Source of the DNA: Halomonas alimentaria
GTDB lineage: Bacteria > Pseudomonadota > Gammaproteobacteria > Pseudomonadales > Halomonadaceae
Direction: 5' to 3'
Assembly: GCF_009902005.1 (NCBI RefSeq)
Contig: NZ_WUTT01000001.1
Location: forward strand, 1,452,541 to 1,516,540
DNA length: 64,000 nt
Position 1 is the stretch's first letter. Every line of letters starts with the position of its first letter. Shown piece after piece: positions 30,456 through 40,619 of the stretch. Below the pieces are notes generated by a model that saw only the letters and a list, made by a program, of their open reading frames with translations, had not been told where the DNA came from and did not search any database. Made by a program: the position numbers and the translations under genes.

Positions 30456-32366
30456 ATGGACTTCTTTACCGCCCAGGATCGTGCCCGGCGGCTCTCGGCT
30501 CGGCTGGTCCTGCTGTTGCTGCTCGCCGTCGTGGTCCTGGTGGTGCTGACCTGCGTGCTGGTGGCGCTGGCCGTGGTGGTGGTGAACCCGGAGCGGATGG
30601 GCGCCGGTGACCCGCTGGCGGCGGCGCTGGAGCCCAGGCTCTTCGCCCTGGTGGCGGGGGGCGTGGTGGCCATCGTGGTGCTGGGTGGCCTGGTGCGTCA
30701 CCTGCAGCTGCGTGTCGGCGGCTATGCGGTGGCCGAGGCCCTGGGCGGGCGCCCCCTGGCACTGGATACCCGGGATGAGGATGAGCGGCGCCTGCTCCAT
30801 GTGGTGGAGGAGATGGCCATCGCCTCGGGGATGCCGGTGCCGGCGGTCTACCTTCTGGATGACGCCGCCATCAATGCCTTCGCCGCCGGGCATGACTCCC
30901 ATGATGCCGTCATCGGCGTGACCCGCGGCGCCATCGAGCACCTCGACCGTGATCAGCTGCAGGGCGTCATTGCCCATGAGTTCAGCCATATCCTGCATGG
31001 CGACATGCGCCTCAACCTGCGCCTGGTGGCGCTGCTCCACGGCATCCTGGTGATCGGCCTGGCGGGCCGCTTCCTGCTGCGCGGGCTCGCTGGCGGCCGG
31101 CGTCGGGGTTCCCGGCGCGGTGGCCATGTGGCGATCATGGGCCTGGGGGTGGCGCTGATGGCGGTGGGCTACGCCGGTACCCTGTGCGGCAACCTGATCA
31201 AGGCGGCGGTAAGTCGCCAGCGCGAGTTCCTGGCCGATGCCAGTGCCGTGCAGTACACCCGCAACCCCGAAGGCATCGGCGGGGCCCTCCAGACCCTGGC
31301 CGCCTATCGCCTCGGCTCGCACCTGCTGGCGGCCAATGCCGCCGAGTTCAGCCATCTCTATTTCGGCAGTGGCGTGCGCAGCCTGAGCCGATTCACGGCG
31401 ACCCACCCGCCGCTGGAGGCGCGCATCCGTCGCGTGCTGCCGCGGTGGGACGGCCGCCTGCCCGAGCCCTTCGCACCGACGCCCAGGGCCGCTCCTGAGC
31501 CTCCGTCCTCGCCGGCCACGCCCTCCCATGCCACTCCCCTCGGTGGGGCGGCACTGGCCGGGGCCGCACTGGGGGCCGCCGCGGTGGCCAGTGTCGGCCG
31601 CCCCGACGATGCGGCGCTGGCCAGCGCCCGCCGGCGCCTGACCGGGCTCGATGCGCGGCTGATCGAGGCGGCCCACGAGCCCTTCGCGGCCAGGGCGCTG
31701 GTCTATGCCATCCTGATGGGGGTCGACCCGGCCAGCCGCAACGCCCAGCGAGCGGTGCTCGAGCGCCAGGCGCTGCCCGAGGTGCTGGTCGAGCTGGAGG
31801 CCCTGGCCGAGCCGCTGGCGGGCCTGTCGCCCGGCGACCGGCTGCCGCTGATCGAGCTGGCGCTTCCCGCACTGCGTGCATTGAGCCCCGCCCAGGGGGC
31901 ACGCTTCCGTGCCTGCCTGGATGGGCTGATGGCCGCCGAGGAGGCGCCGGGTGCCCTGCAGTGGGCGCTTCACCGGCTGGTCAGGTCGGGGCTGGATGGG
32001 GAGCGCCGCGCCCACCGTGACCGGCGCCTGGCCGACCTGGCCGGTCCGCTCTCCCGCCTGCTCTCGACCCTGGCCCTGGCGGGGCAGGCCGAGCGAGATG
32101 CGGCACAGGCGGCCCTGGAGCGGATCGCCTCGGTGCTGGGCGTGTCGCTGGACCTGGTCGTCGAGCCGGCCACTCCCCGCGAGCTGGACTGGGCGCTGGA
32201 GCGCCTGGCGCGGCTGCGCAACGAGGAGCGGGCACCGCTGCTTGCCGCCATGGTCTGCTGCGTGGAACAGGATGGGCGGGTCGAACCCCGGGAGGCCGAA
32301 CTGCTGCGAGCGGTGGCCTGGACCCTGGGGGTCCCGCTGCCGCTGGGGGCACTCGATGAGGCATAA
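30456..32366 (+). CDS. M48 family membrane metalloprotease with long C-terminal extension
   Basis: 636 residues, over twice the length of HtpX. Two N-terminal membrane spans (about 15-43 and 63-80) precede the M48 domain with the zinc site HEFSH at 174-178 and the third ligand in REFLADASA (about 255). Two further hydrophobic segments lie around 187-245. From about 330 a proline/alanine-rich linker leads to about 250 residues of Leu/Ala/Arg-rich helix, ending in CCVEQDGRVEPREAELLRA, which looks like part of a TerB-like helical domain. It is coupled to lemA. Its target and the role of the extension are unknown. Confidence 0.9.
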   Translation: MDFFTAQDRARRLSARLVLLLLLAVVVLVVLTCVLVALAVVVVNPERMGAGDPLAAALEPRLFALVAGGVVAIVVLGGLVRHLQLRVGGYAVAEALGGRPLALDTRDEDERRLLHVVEEMAIASGMPVPAVYLLDDAAINAFAAGHDSHDAVIGVTRGAIEHLDRDQLQGVIAHEFSHILHGDMRLNLRLVALLHGILVIGLAGRFLLRGLAGGRRRGSRRGGHVAIMGLGVALMAVGYAGTLCGNLIKAAVSRQREFLADASAVQYTRNPEGIGGALQTLAAYRLGSHLLAANAAEFSHLYFGSGVRSLSRFTATHPPLEARIRRVLPRWDGRLPEPFAPTPRAAPEPPSSPATPSHATPLGGAALAGAALGAAAVASVGRPDDAALASARRRLTGLDARLIEAAHEPFAARALVYAILMGVDPASRNAQRAVLERQALPEVLVELEALAEPLAGLSPGDRLPLIELALPALRALSPAQGARFRACLDGLMAAEEAPGALQWALHRLVRSGLDGERRAHRDRRLADLAGPLSRLLSTLALAGQAERDAAQAALERIASVLGVSLDLVVEPATPRELDWALERLARLRNEERAPLLAAMVCCVEQDGRVEPREAELLRAVAWTLGVPLPLGALDEA

Positions 32367-32429
32367 GTCGGCTTGCGAGGGATGGTCCGCTCTGCTGCAA
32401 TGAGCCCTTTTCGTGACGGAGACGCTTGG

Positions 32430-33134
32430 ATGACGACTACATTCTGGAAGCCGACCCTGCTGGCCACGCTGCTGGCCTTGGGGCTGGCCGGCTGCGGCAA
32501 CGGCGATGAATCGACCGGCGGTGGCGATGCGTCACAGCCGGCGGAACAGGTGCCGGAGGAGCAGGCGGCGGAGGAGCAGGCGCCGGCCGTCGCGGAGTCG
32601 GATGACTCGAGTGCGGATGGGCAGGCCGCGGAAGAGGCGCCTCCCGCCGAGGAGGGGGAGTCCGAGACCATGTCGGCCGACGTCGAGGTCTCCGCCGATG
32701 TCGACTCCCTGGGAGAGTCTCCCGAGGACGCCCTGGAGGAAGAGGGCGCCCTGCCCGGCGAGGCCACTCGCGAGGATGTCGATGCCATCATCGAGGAGAC
32801 CGAGCGGCGCTTCGAGGAGGCCCAGCAGCGCATCGACGAGCAGTTCGAGCAGGCCGAGCAGGAAACTTCGGTGCCCGAACCCATGGAGGGCGATGACTTC
32901 GAGAGCAGCATCGACATCGACTCTTCCCTCGGTGAGGATCCTCTGACCGGTGAGGGTGCGGGCGAATCGGATATTGACGCCATCATCGAGGAGCAGGAGC
33001 GTCGCTTCGAGGAGGCCCAGCGTGAACTGGAGCAGCAGTTCGAGGAGATGGAGCGGGAAGTGCCGGAATTCGAGGACTTCAACGTCGAACCCATGGAGGG
33101 TGATACGACCGCCGATGAGGCCGTCGCAGAGTAA
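32430..33134 (+). CDS. Acidic lipoprotein with internal duplication, unknown function
   Basis: 234 residues. A lipoprotein signal peptide ends in LAGC (Cys22). Residues 23-115 are low-complexity Glu/Ala/Asp/Ser. A 45-residue unit then occurs twice: 116-160 starting DVDAIIEETERRFEEAQ and 181-225 starting DIDAIIEEQERRFEEAQ, each predicted to form an acidic coiled coil and ending in PMEGD. The protein is extremely acidic. The ATG at 32430 follows CGGAGA; the longer upstream frame would destroy the signal peptide. It lies 63 bp behind the M48 protease gene. I do not recognise a family. Confidence 0.8.
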   Translation: MTTTFWKPTLLATLLALGLAGCGNGDESTGGGDASQPAEQVPEEQAAEEQAPAVAESDDSSADGQAAEEAPPAEEGESETMSADVEVSADVDSLGESPEDALEEEGALPGEATREDVDAIIEETERRFEEAQQRIDEQFEQAEQETSVPEPMEGDDFESSIDIDSSLGEDPLTGEGAGESDIDAIIEEQERRFEEAQRELEQQFEEMEREVPEFEDFNVEPMEGDTTADEAVAE

Positions 33135-33198
33135 CGCCCCGCCGGCCCGGGCCTCGCACGCCGAGGGTTCGTCTCAGGATGTCGTCACCAGAAGCAAG

Positions 33199-33222
33199 AA
33201 GGCCCACCGTCTGGTGGGCCTT
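33199..33222. terminator. Bidirectional terminator between lipoprotein gene and cspA
   Basis: Perfect 10-bp stem AAGGCCCACC/GGTGGGCCTT with a GTCT loop between convergent genes. On the minus strand it is followed by a T-rich stretch (TTCTTGCTTCT), so it mainly serves the cold-shock gene. Confidence 0.75.
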
Positions 33223-33261
33223 GCTCGTTGGTTCGGCGGCGCCGTTCCGTCGAGTTGACGC

Positions 33262-33468
33262 TCAGTCGGCGGGCCGGATGTTGGAGGCCTGAAGGCCCTT
33301 CTTGCCCTGGGTCACCTCGAAGGTGACCTTCTGGCCATCCTGCAGGGACTTGAAGCCTTCAGCCTGAATCTCGGAGAAGTGCGCGAACAGGTCATCGCCG
33401 CCGTCGTCCGGGGAGATGAAGCCGTAGCCCTTGGTGTCGTTGAACCACTTGACAGTGCCAGTTGCCAT
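33262..33468 (-). CDS. CspA-family cold-shock RNA chaperone
   Basis: 68-residue single-stranded RNA/DNA-binding OB fold. RNP1 is KGYGFISPD and RNP2 is [10 protein letters not shown]. Small acidic proteins of this type melt RNA structure; whether this copy is cold-inducible cannot be told. The 263-bp gap upstream (to the divergent TM2 gene) is long enough for the extended structured 5' leader typical of cold-induced csp genes. The frame is the only conserved one here. Confidence 0.97.
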   Translation of the reverse strand: MATGTVKWFNDTKGYGFISPDDGGDDLFAHFSEIQAEGFKSLQDGQKVTFEVTQGKKGLQASNIRPAD

Positions 33469-33731
33469 TTGTCGATTTCCTTAACATACGGATGGTGTTG
33501 CCGGCGCCAGCGCGTCGATCGCGCCATTGCCGCGGTGCCTGGCAGGCGAGAAGACAGCGTTCACTGCCCCCATTTTCGCCGACCAGTGCATCGATCGCGG
33601 TGCCTCGGCCAGACTTGCGCACGCTGCGCGTCGCAGGGAGACTATGCCGAGCCCGCAAGGTCACTCTAGTTGGAAAGCCCGGAGGCGTCCAGCGCCCCCG
33701 GGCCACTGTTTCCACCACCCTCGAGATCGCC

Positions 33732-34148
33732 ATGACTGCAACCCCACTCGCCTCGCGTGACACCCACAGCATGCTGCTCGGCTACCTGCTGTGGCTGTTC
33801 GGCTTCCTCGGTGCCCACCGCTTCTACTACGGCAAGCCGGTGACCGGCACCATCTGGTTCTTTACCCTCGGCCTGCTGGGGATCGGCTGGCTGATCGACC
33901 TCTTCCTGATTCCGTCCATGGATCGCCAGGCGGACCTGCGCTTTACCTCGGGGCCGATCAACTACTCACTGGCCTGGCTGTTGCTGACCTTCCTCGGGGT
34001 GTTCGGCCTGCACCGCTTCTATCAGGGCAAGTGGTTGACCGGGATCCTCTATCTGCTGACCTTCGGTCTGCTGGGACTGGGCGTGCTCTACGATTTCTGG
34101 ACCCTCAACGACCAGATCTCGATGCGCCACGCACGCCGCGCGGGATAG
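33732..34148 (+). CDS. Tandem TM2-domain membrane protein
   Basis: 138 residues made of two TM2 units in tandem: residues about 15-65 (GAHRFYYGK, then a second helix) and about 75-130 (GLHRFYQGKW, then a second helix). Each unit has two membrane helices joined by a short turn. The duplication fills almost the whole protein. TM2 proteins have no agreed bacterial function. The ATG at 33732 is chosen at the start of the conserved part; the open frame upstream would run through the cspA leader. It is followed after six bases by the LysE-type exporter gene, so the two are likely one transcript. Confidence 0.85.
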   Translation: MTATPLASRDTHSMLLGYLLWLFGFLGAHRFYYGKPVTGTIWFFTLGLLGIGWLIDLFLIPSMDRQADLRFTSGPINYSLAWLLLTFLGVFGLHRFYQGKWLTGILYLLTFGLLGLGVLYDFWTLNDQISMRHARRAG

Positions 34149-34154
34149 GGCAGC

Positions 34155-34799
34155 ATGCTGGTCGATGCCCAGTTCTGGCCCTTCCTGGTGGCCATCACCC
34201 TGCTCTCGGTCACCCCGGGGGTCGATACCCTGCTGGTGATCCGCAACACCGCCCGGGGCGGGGTGCGTGATGGGGTGCTGACCAGCCTGGCGATCTGCTG
34301 CGGGCTCTTCGTGCATGCCGCCGTCTCGGCCCTGGGCATCTCGCTGATCCTGCTGCAGTCGGCCTGGGCCTTCGGGTTGCTCAAGCTGGCCGGCGCCGCC
34401 TACCTGATCTGGTTGGGGGTTCAGGCCCTGTTGGCGGCCCGCCGCGGCCGGGGCCTGCCGGTGGCAGGGGTGAGCCGCGAGCGTCGTGCGGTGCCCGCCT
34501 GGAAGCCCCTGCGCGAGGGGCTGCTCTCCAACGTGCTCAACCCCAAGACCGTGGTCTTCTACATGGCCTTCCTGCCGCAGTTCATCGCGCCCGGGGATCC
34601 GGCGCTGGCCAAGTCGCTGTTTCTGGCCGGGGTGCACTTCGTGATCGCCAATATCTGGCAGGTGGGGGTGGCGCTGATGGTGGGTGGGGCTGGGCGGCTG
34701 CTGGCCAGCCCGGCCTTCGCGCGCTGGCTCAACGGGCTGACCGGCGCGGTGCTGATTGCCTTCGGCGTCAGGCTGGCGCTCGAGCGCTCTCCCGGCTAA
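34155..34799 (+). CDS. LysE/RhtB-family amino acid exporter
   Basis: 214 residues, about six membrane spans. The N-terminal family signature is SVTPGVDTLLVIRNTARGG, and the second half has NVLNPKTVVFYMAFLPQF. It probably exports an amino acid such as homoserine, threonine or leucine; the substrate is not predictable. It is co-directional with the TM2 gene six bases upstream and convergent with slt. A small CCGGAC/GTCCGG hairpin and a heptamer array follow. Confidence 0.9.
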   Translation: MLVDAQFWPFLVAITLLSVTPGVDTLLVIRNTARGGVRDGVLTSLAICCGLFVHAAVSALGISLILLQSAWAFGLLKLAGAAYLIWLGVQALLAARRGRGLPVAGVSRERRAVPAWKPLREGLLSNVLNPKTVVFYMAFLPQFIAPGDPALAKSLFLAGVHFVIANIWQVGVALMVGGAGRLLASPAFARWLNGLTGAVLIAFGVRLALERSPG

Positions 34800-34880
34800 A
34801 CCGGACTGCGTCCGGAGCTGTAAGCCTTAAGCTTTACGCTGTAAGGAAACCCCAGCCGCAAGCCCTGGTGGCTACACCCT

Positions 34881-36873
<1,993 letters not shown>

Positions 36874-37034
36874 GGGAACCCTCCAGCGTCGATTCTCGTG
36901 CAAACCACCATCCTCGCCGATGGGGGAACTCGGGGATAGTGTCGCCCGTGCACGACAACGCGTCGAGACTGTCGCCGCGACCGGGAATCGCCTATCGTGG
37001 AGTCCTGTTAGGCAGGAGTGGCAAGGAGGAGCCT

Positions 37035-37379
37035 ATGGCAGGCAAGGGCGGCAAGTTGAAGACGCGGCTGCGCGGGCGTTCCCGGGTGATCGGCCAGATC
37101 GTCCGGGCCCTGAAGCTGTTTGTGCCGATGCTCGGCGACGTGCTGCGTGGTCGCTATCGCCCCGTGCCCTGGGCGGCGATCCTGTGGATGCTCGCCGCGC
37201 TGGTCTATCTGGTCTCTCCCCTGGACCTGATCCCCGACTTCCTGGTGCTGGTGGGTGTGCTCGATGACGCGGTGATCGTGGGCTGGCTGCTGACCCGGGT
37301 TGACGCCGCCCTTGGGCCCTATCGCGCCTGGCGCGAGGGCGGGGTGGACGCGAACGAGGACGATGCCTCCACGACCTGA
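37035..37379 (+). CDS. DUF1232 (YkvA-like) membrane protein
   Basis: 114 residues: a basic N-terminus (GKLKTRLRGRSRVIG), a hydrophobic region at about 45-75 with the family motif SPLDLIPDFLVLVG, a second membrane segment, and an acidic tail. Function unknown in the family. AAGGAGGA lies five bases before the ATG. It precedes the thioesterase pair by 40 bp. Confidence 0.85.
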   Translation: MAGKGGKLKTRLRGRSRVIGQIVRALKLFVPMLGDVLRGRYRPVPWAAILWMLAALVYLVSPLDLIPDFLVLVGVLDDAVIVGWLLTRVDAALGPYRAWREGGVDANEDDASTT

Positions 37380-37419
37380 TACGATCGTTTGATCGACCAG
37401 CGAGACGAGCCCGACCCGC

Positions 37420-37908
37420 ATGACTTCTCCCACCGATGCCGACTGGCGGCGCGCCCTGAGCCGCTTCGTCAACGTGATCCCGCATACCCGTGAGCTGGGC
37501 CTCGAGGTGCTCGAGGCGTCGCCACGGCTGACCCGCATGCGCCTGCCCTGGCACGAGGACTTGCTGGGCGACAGCGCTCGCGGCCTGGTCCACGGCGGGG
37601 TGCTGACCATGCTGCTGGATACCGCCTGCGGCTCGGCGGTGCTGCCTGCGCTGCCGGCGCCGGAGGTGTGTCCGACCCTGGACCTGCGTGTCGACCACTT
37701 CCGTCCGGCGGTGGCCGGCCTCGACCTGCTGGTGGAGGCGCGCGCGCTGCGTGTCACCGCCTCGGTGGTGTTCACCGAGGGACGGGTCTGGCAGTCGGGG
37801 CAGGGTGACGTGGCCCGGGCCGTCGGTAACTTCGTGCGGCTGGGGCCGCGCAACACGCCGCCGGAGTTCGCTCAGGCGCTGTTTGCCGAGGAGAATGACC
37901 ATGCCTGA
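37420..37908 (+). CDS. PaaI-like hotdog-fold thioesterase, first of a pair
   Basis: 162 residues. The hotdog signature HGGVLTMLLDTACGSAV (about 58-74) gives the helix that packs in the fold; the preceding GLVHGG is characteristic of the PaaI/YbgC superfamily. It is likely an acyl-CoA hydrolase of unknown specificity. It overlaps the next thioesterase gene by eight bases. It is probably cytoplasmic. Confidence 0.88.
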   Translation: MTSPTDADWRRALSRFVNVIPHTRELGLEVLEASPRLTRMRLPWHEDLLGDSARGLVHGGVLTMLLDTACGSAVLPALPAPEVCPTLDLRVDHFRPAVAGLDLLVEARALRVTASVVFTEGRVWQSGQGDVARAVGNFVRLGPRNTPPEFAQALFAEENDHA

Positions 37909-38371
37909 GGGTATTTATGGTGTGGAGTGGCTGGCCAGGACCCGTGACGATCGCGATCTGGCGGCATGGCTCGAGCTGATGCCCTATGCGCGGCGCATCG
38001 GGGTATCGGCGCAGCCGGAGGCGCAGGGCGAGGGGCTGCTGTTCCGCCTCGACCCCCAGCCGGGGAACGTCGGCAACGTGATGCTGCCGGCACTGCATGG
38101 CGGGGTGGTAGCGGCCTTCATGGAGACCGCGGCGACGCTCGACCTGATGCTGGCTTCCCGGGAGCCGCGCCTGCCGCGCGTCGTCGATGTCTCCATCGAC
38201 TACCTGCGTACCGCTCGCCTGGTGCCTACCTATGCCCGCTGTTCGCTGCTGCGCGAGGGGCGACGCCTGGCCAATGTCACGGTCACCGCCTGGCAGAAGG
38301 ATGCCGCCGCGCCGGTGGCCACCGCGCGACTGCATTTCGTGCTGGGGGATCCCGCGAACTATCAGGAATGA
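37901..38371 (+). CDS. PaaI-like hotdog-fold thioesterase, second of a pair
   Basis: 156 residues. Signature [20 protein letters not shown] (about 62-81), then a [11 protein letters not shown] strand. The ATG overlaps the end of the first thioesterase gene by eight bases; GAGGAGA is the ribosome-binding site. The two proteins share the fold and general motif spacing but are clearly different in sequence, so they may form a hetero-oligomer. It is followed by the htpG heat-shock promoter. Confidence 0.88.
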   Translation: MPEGIYGVEWLARTRDDRDLAAWLELMPYARRIGVSAQPEAQGEGLLFRLDPQPGNVGNVMLPALHGGVVAAFMETAATLDLMLASREPRLPRVVDVSIDYLRTARLVPTYARCSLLREGRRLANVTVTAWQKDAAAPVATARLHFVLGDPANYQE

Positions 38372-38383
38372 CTCAGCTCGAGG

Positions 38384-38411
38384 CTTGAAAAGCGCCATCG
38401 CAACCCCATAT
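38384..38411 (+). promoter_or_regulatory. Sigma-32 heat-shock promoter of htpG
   Basis: CTTGAAA (38384-38390), 13-bp spacer, CCCCATAT (38404-38411): both elements match the sigma-32 consensus completely. Transcription would start near 38418, giving a 60-base leader before htpG. Confidence 0.9.
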
Positions 38412-38477
38412 CGACTGCCAGTTCCGAGTCGGTGGCCCGTCCACCGTCGTCATGTCGAAAGAAGGGGTTCACGCTAC

Positions 38478-40385
38478 ATGACTACCGCCACGCAACATGA
38501 AGAGACCCTCGGCTTCCAGACCGAGGTGAAGCAGCTGCTGCACCTGATGATCCACTCCCTGTACTCCAACCGGGAGATCTTCCTGCGCGAGCTGATCTCC
38601 AACGCCGCCGACGCCTGCGACAAGCTGCGCTACGCGGCGCTGGACAACGACGCCCTCTACGAAGGCGACAGCGAGCTGCGCATCGAGATCGAGCACGATG
38701 CCGAGGCGGGCACCGTCACCGTGCGCGACAACGGCATCGGCATGAGCCGCGACGAGGTGATCTCCAACCTCGGCACCATCGCCCGCTCCGGTACCGCCGA
38801 GTTCCTCAAGCAGCTCTCCGGTGAGCAGCAGAAGGACGCCCGCCTGATCGGCCAGTTCGGCGTGGGCTTCTACTCCGGCTTCATCGTCGCCGACGAGGTC
38901 TCGGTGCGCACCCGCAAGGCGGGCAGCGACCACGCCGAGGGCGTCGAGTGGCGCTCGAAGGGCGAAGGGGAGTTCACCGTCGCCGACATCGAGCGCGAGG
39001 CACACGGTACCGAGATCGTGCTGCACCTCAAGGCCGACGCCCAGGAGTTCGCCGACGACTTCCGCCTGCAGAGCCTGGTGCGCAAGTACTCCGACCATAT
39101 CGAGGTGCCGGTGCGCATGCCGAAGGTCGAGGCCGCCCGCGACGAGGAGGGCAACGAGATCGAGGGTAGCGAGACCGTCACCTGGGAAACGGTCAACGAG
39201 GCCACCGCCCTGTGGGTGCGTCCCAAGAGCGAGATCTCCGACGACGAGTACCAGGCCTTCTACAAGCACGTCGCCCACGACTTCTCGGATCCGCTGACCT
39301 GGAGCCACAACAAGGTCGAGGGCAAGCTCGAGTACACCAGCCTGCTCTATGTGCCGGGCCGGGCACCCTTCGACCTCTATGAGCGCGACGGCGCCCGGGG
39401 CGTGAAGCTCTACGTGCAGCGCGTCTTCATCATGGACGACGCCGAGCAGTTCCTGCCGCTCTACCTGCGCTTCATCAAGGGCGTGCTGGATACCCGGGAC
39501 CTGTCGCTCAACGTCTCCCGCGAGCTGCTGCAGCAGGATCCCCAGGTCGAGAAGATCAAGTCCGCGCTGACCAAGCGGGCGCTGGACATGCTCAAGAAGC
39601 TGGCCAAGGACAAGGAGGGCTACCAGACCTTCTGGAACACCTTCGGCAGCGTGCTCAAGGAGGGTCCGGCGGAGGACTTCGCCAACCGCGAGAAGATCGC
39701 CGGCCTGTTGCGCTTCTCCACCACGCATACCGACAGCGCCACCCAGGACCAGTCGCTGGCCGACTACATCGAGCGCATGCAGGAGGGGCAGCAGAAGATC
39801 TACTACATCGTCGCCGACGGCTTCAACGCGGCCAAGTCCAGCCCCCATCTGGAGATCTTCCGCAAGAAGGGCATCGAGGTGCTGCTGCTGCATGACCGCA
39901 TCGACGAATGGCTGATGAGCCACCTCACCGAGTTCGACGGCAAGAGCTTCGTCGACGTGGCCAAGGGCGAGCTCGACCTCGGCGAGATCGAGGGCGAGGA
40001 GGAGAAGAAGGCCCAGGAGGAGACCGCCAAGGCCAAGCAGGACCTGGTCAAGCGGGTCAAGGAAGCGTTGGGCGAGACCGTCCAGGAGGTCAAGGTGACC
40101 CATCGCCTCACCGACTCGCCGGCCTGCGTGGTGCTGCCCGAGCATGAGATGGGCTTCCAGATGCGCCGCATCATGGAGGCCGCCGGCCAGCCGCTGCCCG
40201 AGGTCAAGCCGATCCTCGAGCTCAACCCCGAGCATGCGCTGGTGGCTCGCCTCGAGGGCGCCGAGGGCGAGGGCTTCGCCGACCTGGCCCATATCCTGCT
40301 CGACCAGGCGATCATCGCCGAGGGTGGCCATCTCGATGACCCGGCCGCCTACGTCAAGCGCCTCAACGCCATGTTGAGCGCCTGA
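38478..40385 (+). CDS. htpG: Chaperone HtpG (Hsp90)
   Basis: 635-residue bacterial Hsp90. The GHKL ATP site is visible: [15 protein letters not shown] (about 36-50), DNGIGM and [15 protein letters not shown]. Middle and C-terminal dimerisation domains are complete; an acidic/lysine stretch ([16 protein letters not shown]) is near residues 515-530. The ATG at 38478 begins the conserved N-terminus ([20 protein letters not shown]). It has a consensus sigma-32 promoter upstream and a strong hairpin downstream, so it is a single-gene heat-shock unit. Confidence 0.98.
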   Translation: MTTATQHEETLGFQTEVKQLLHLMIHSLYSNREIFLRELISNAADACDKLRYAALDNDALYEGDSELRIEIEHDAEAGTVTVRDNGIGMSRDEVISNLGTIARSGTAEFLKQLSGEQQKDARLIGQFGVGFYSGFIVADEVSVRTRKAGSDHAEGVEWRSKGEGEFTVADIEREAHGTEIVLHLKADAQEFADDFRLQSLVRKYSDHIEVPVRMPKVEAARDEEGNEIEGSETVTWETVNEATALWVRPKSEISDDEYQAFYKHVAHDFSDPLTWSHNKVEGKLEYTSLLYVPGRAPFDLYERDGARGVKLYVQRVFIMDDAEQFLPLYLRFIKGVLDTRDLSLNVSRELLQQDPQVEKIKSALTKRALDMLKKLAKDKEGYQTFWNTFGSVLKEGPAEDFANREKIAGLLRFSTTHTDSATQDQSLADYIERMQEGQQKIYYIVADGFNAAKSSPHLEIFRKKGIEVLLLHDRIDEWLMSHLTEFDGKSFVDVAKGELDLGEIEGEEEKKAQEETAKAKQDLVKRVKEALGETVQEVKVTHRLTDSPACVVLPEHEMGFQMRRIMEAAGQPLPEVKPILELNPEHALVARLEGAEGEGFADLAHILLDQAIIAEGGHLDDPAAYVKRLNAMLSA

Positions 40386-40409
40386 CCCCGCCAGCTTTAT
40401 TCGCCTTTG

Positions 40410-40431
40410 CAGGCCGCCTTCGGGCGGCCTG
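40410..40431 (+). terminator. Rho-independent terminator of htpG
   Basis: CAGGCCGCC-TTCG-GGCGGCCTG, nine-base perfect stem with a TTCG tetraloop, 25 bases after the htpG stop. Confidence 0.75.
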
Positions 40432-40540
40432 CGCGATTCTGTCACTTGCCTTTTTCCCGGTTTCCCGTCAGCGTCGGTTTATGCCTCTTTTTCAGAGTGA
40501 TGACCTGGCATTGCAGGAGCCTTCGACGGAGATTCGACGG

Positions 40541-40570
40541 TTGTGCAATGCGGCATTGTCAGGTATGAAT
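40541..40570 (+). promoter_or_regulatory. Putative pntAB promoter with palindrome in spacer
   Basis: TTGTGC (40541-40546), 17-bp spacer, TATGAA (40564-40569). The spacer holds the perfect palindrome CAATGC-G-GCATTG (40546-40558). GGCATTG followed by CAGG occurs here (40552) and again at 40507, 45 bp upstream, so a regulator may bind both. Confidence 0.45.
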
Positions 40571-40619
40571 AAAAAGACTGCCCTATGCATGATTTCAATA
40601 ACCAACCGGGAGATCCAAC

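Noticed and set aside
33462-33731. 90-residue N-terminal extension of the TM2 protein
   Set aside because: It would overlap the cold-shock gene and its leader and contains no membrane or TM2 motif.
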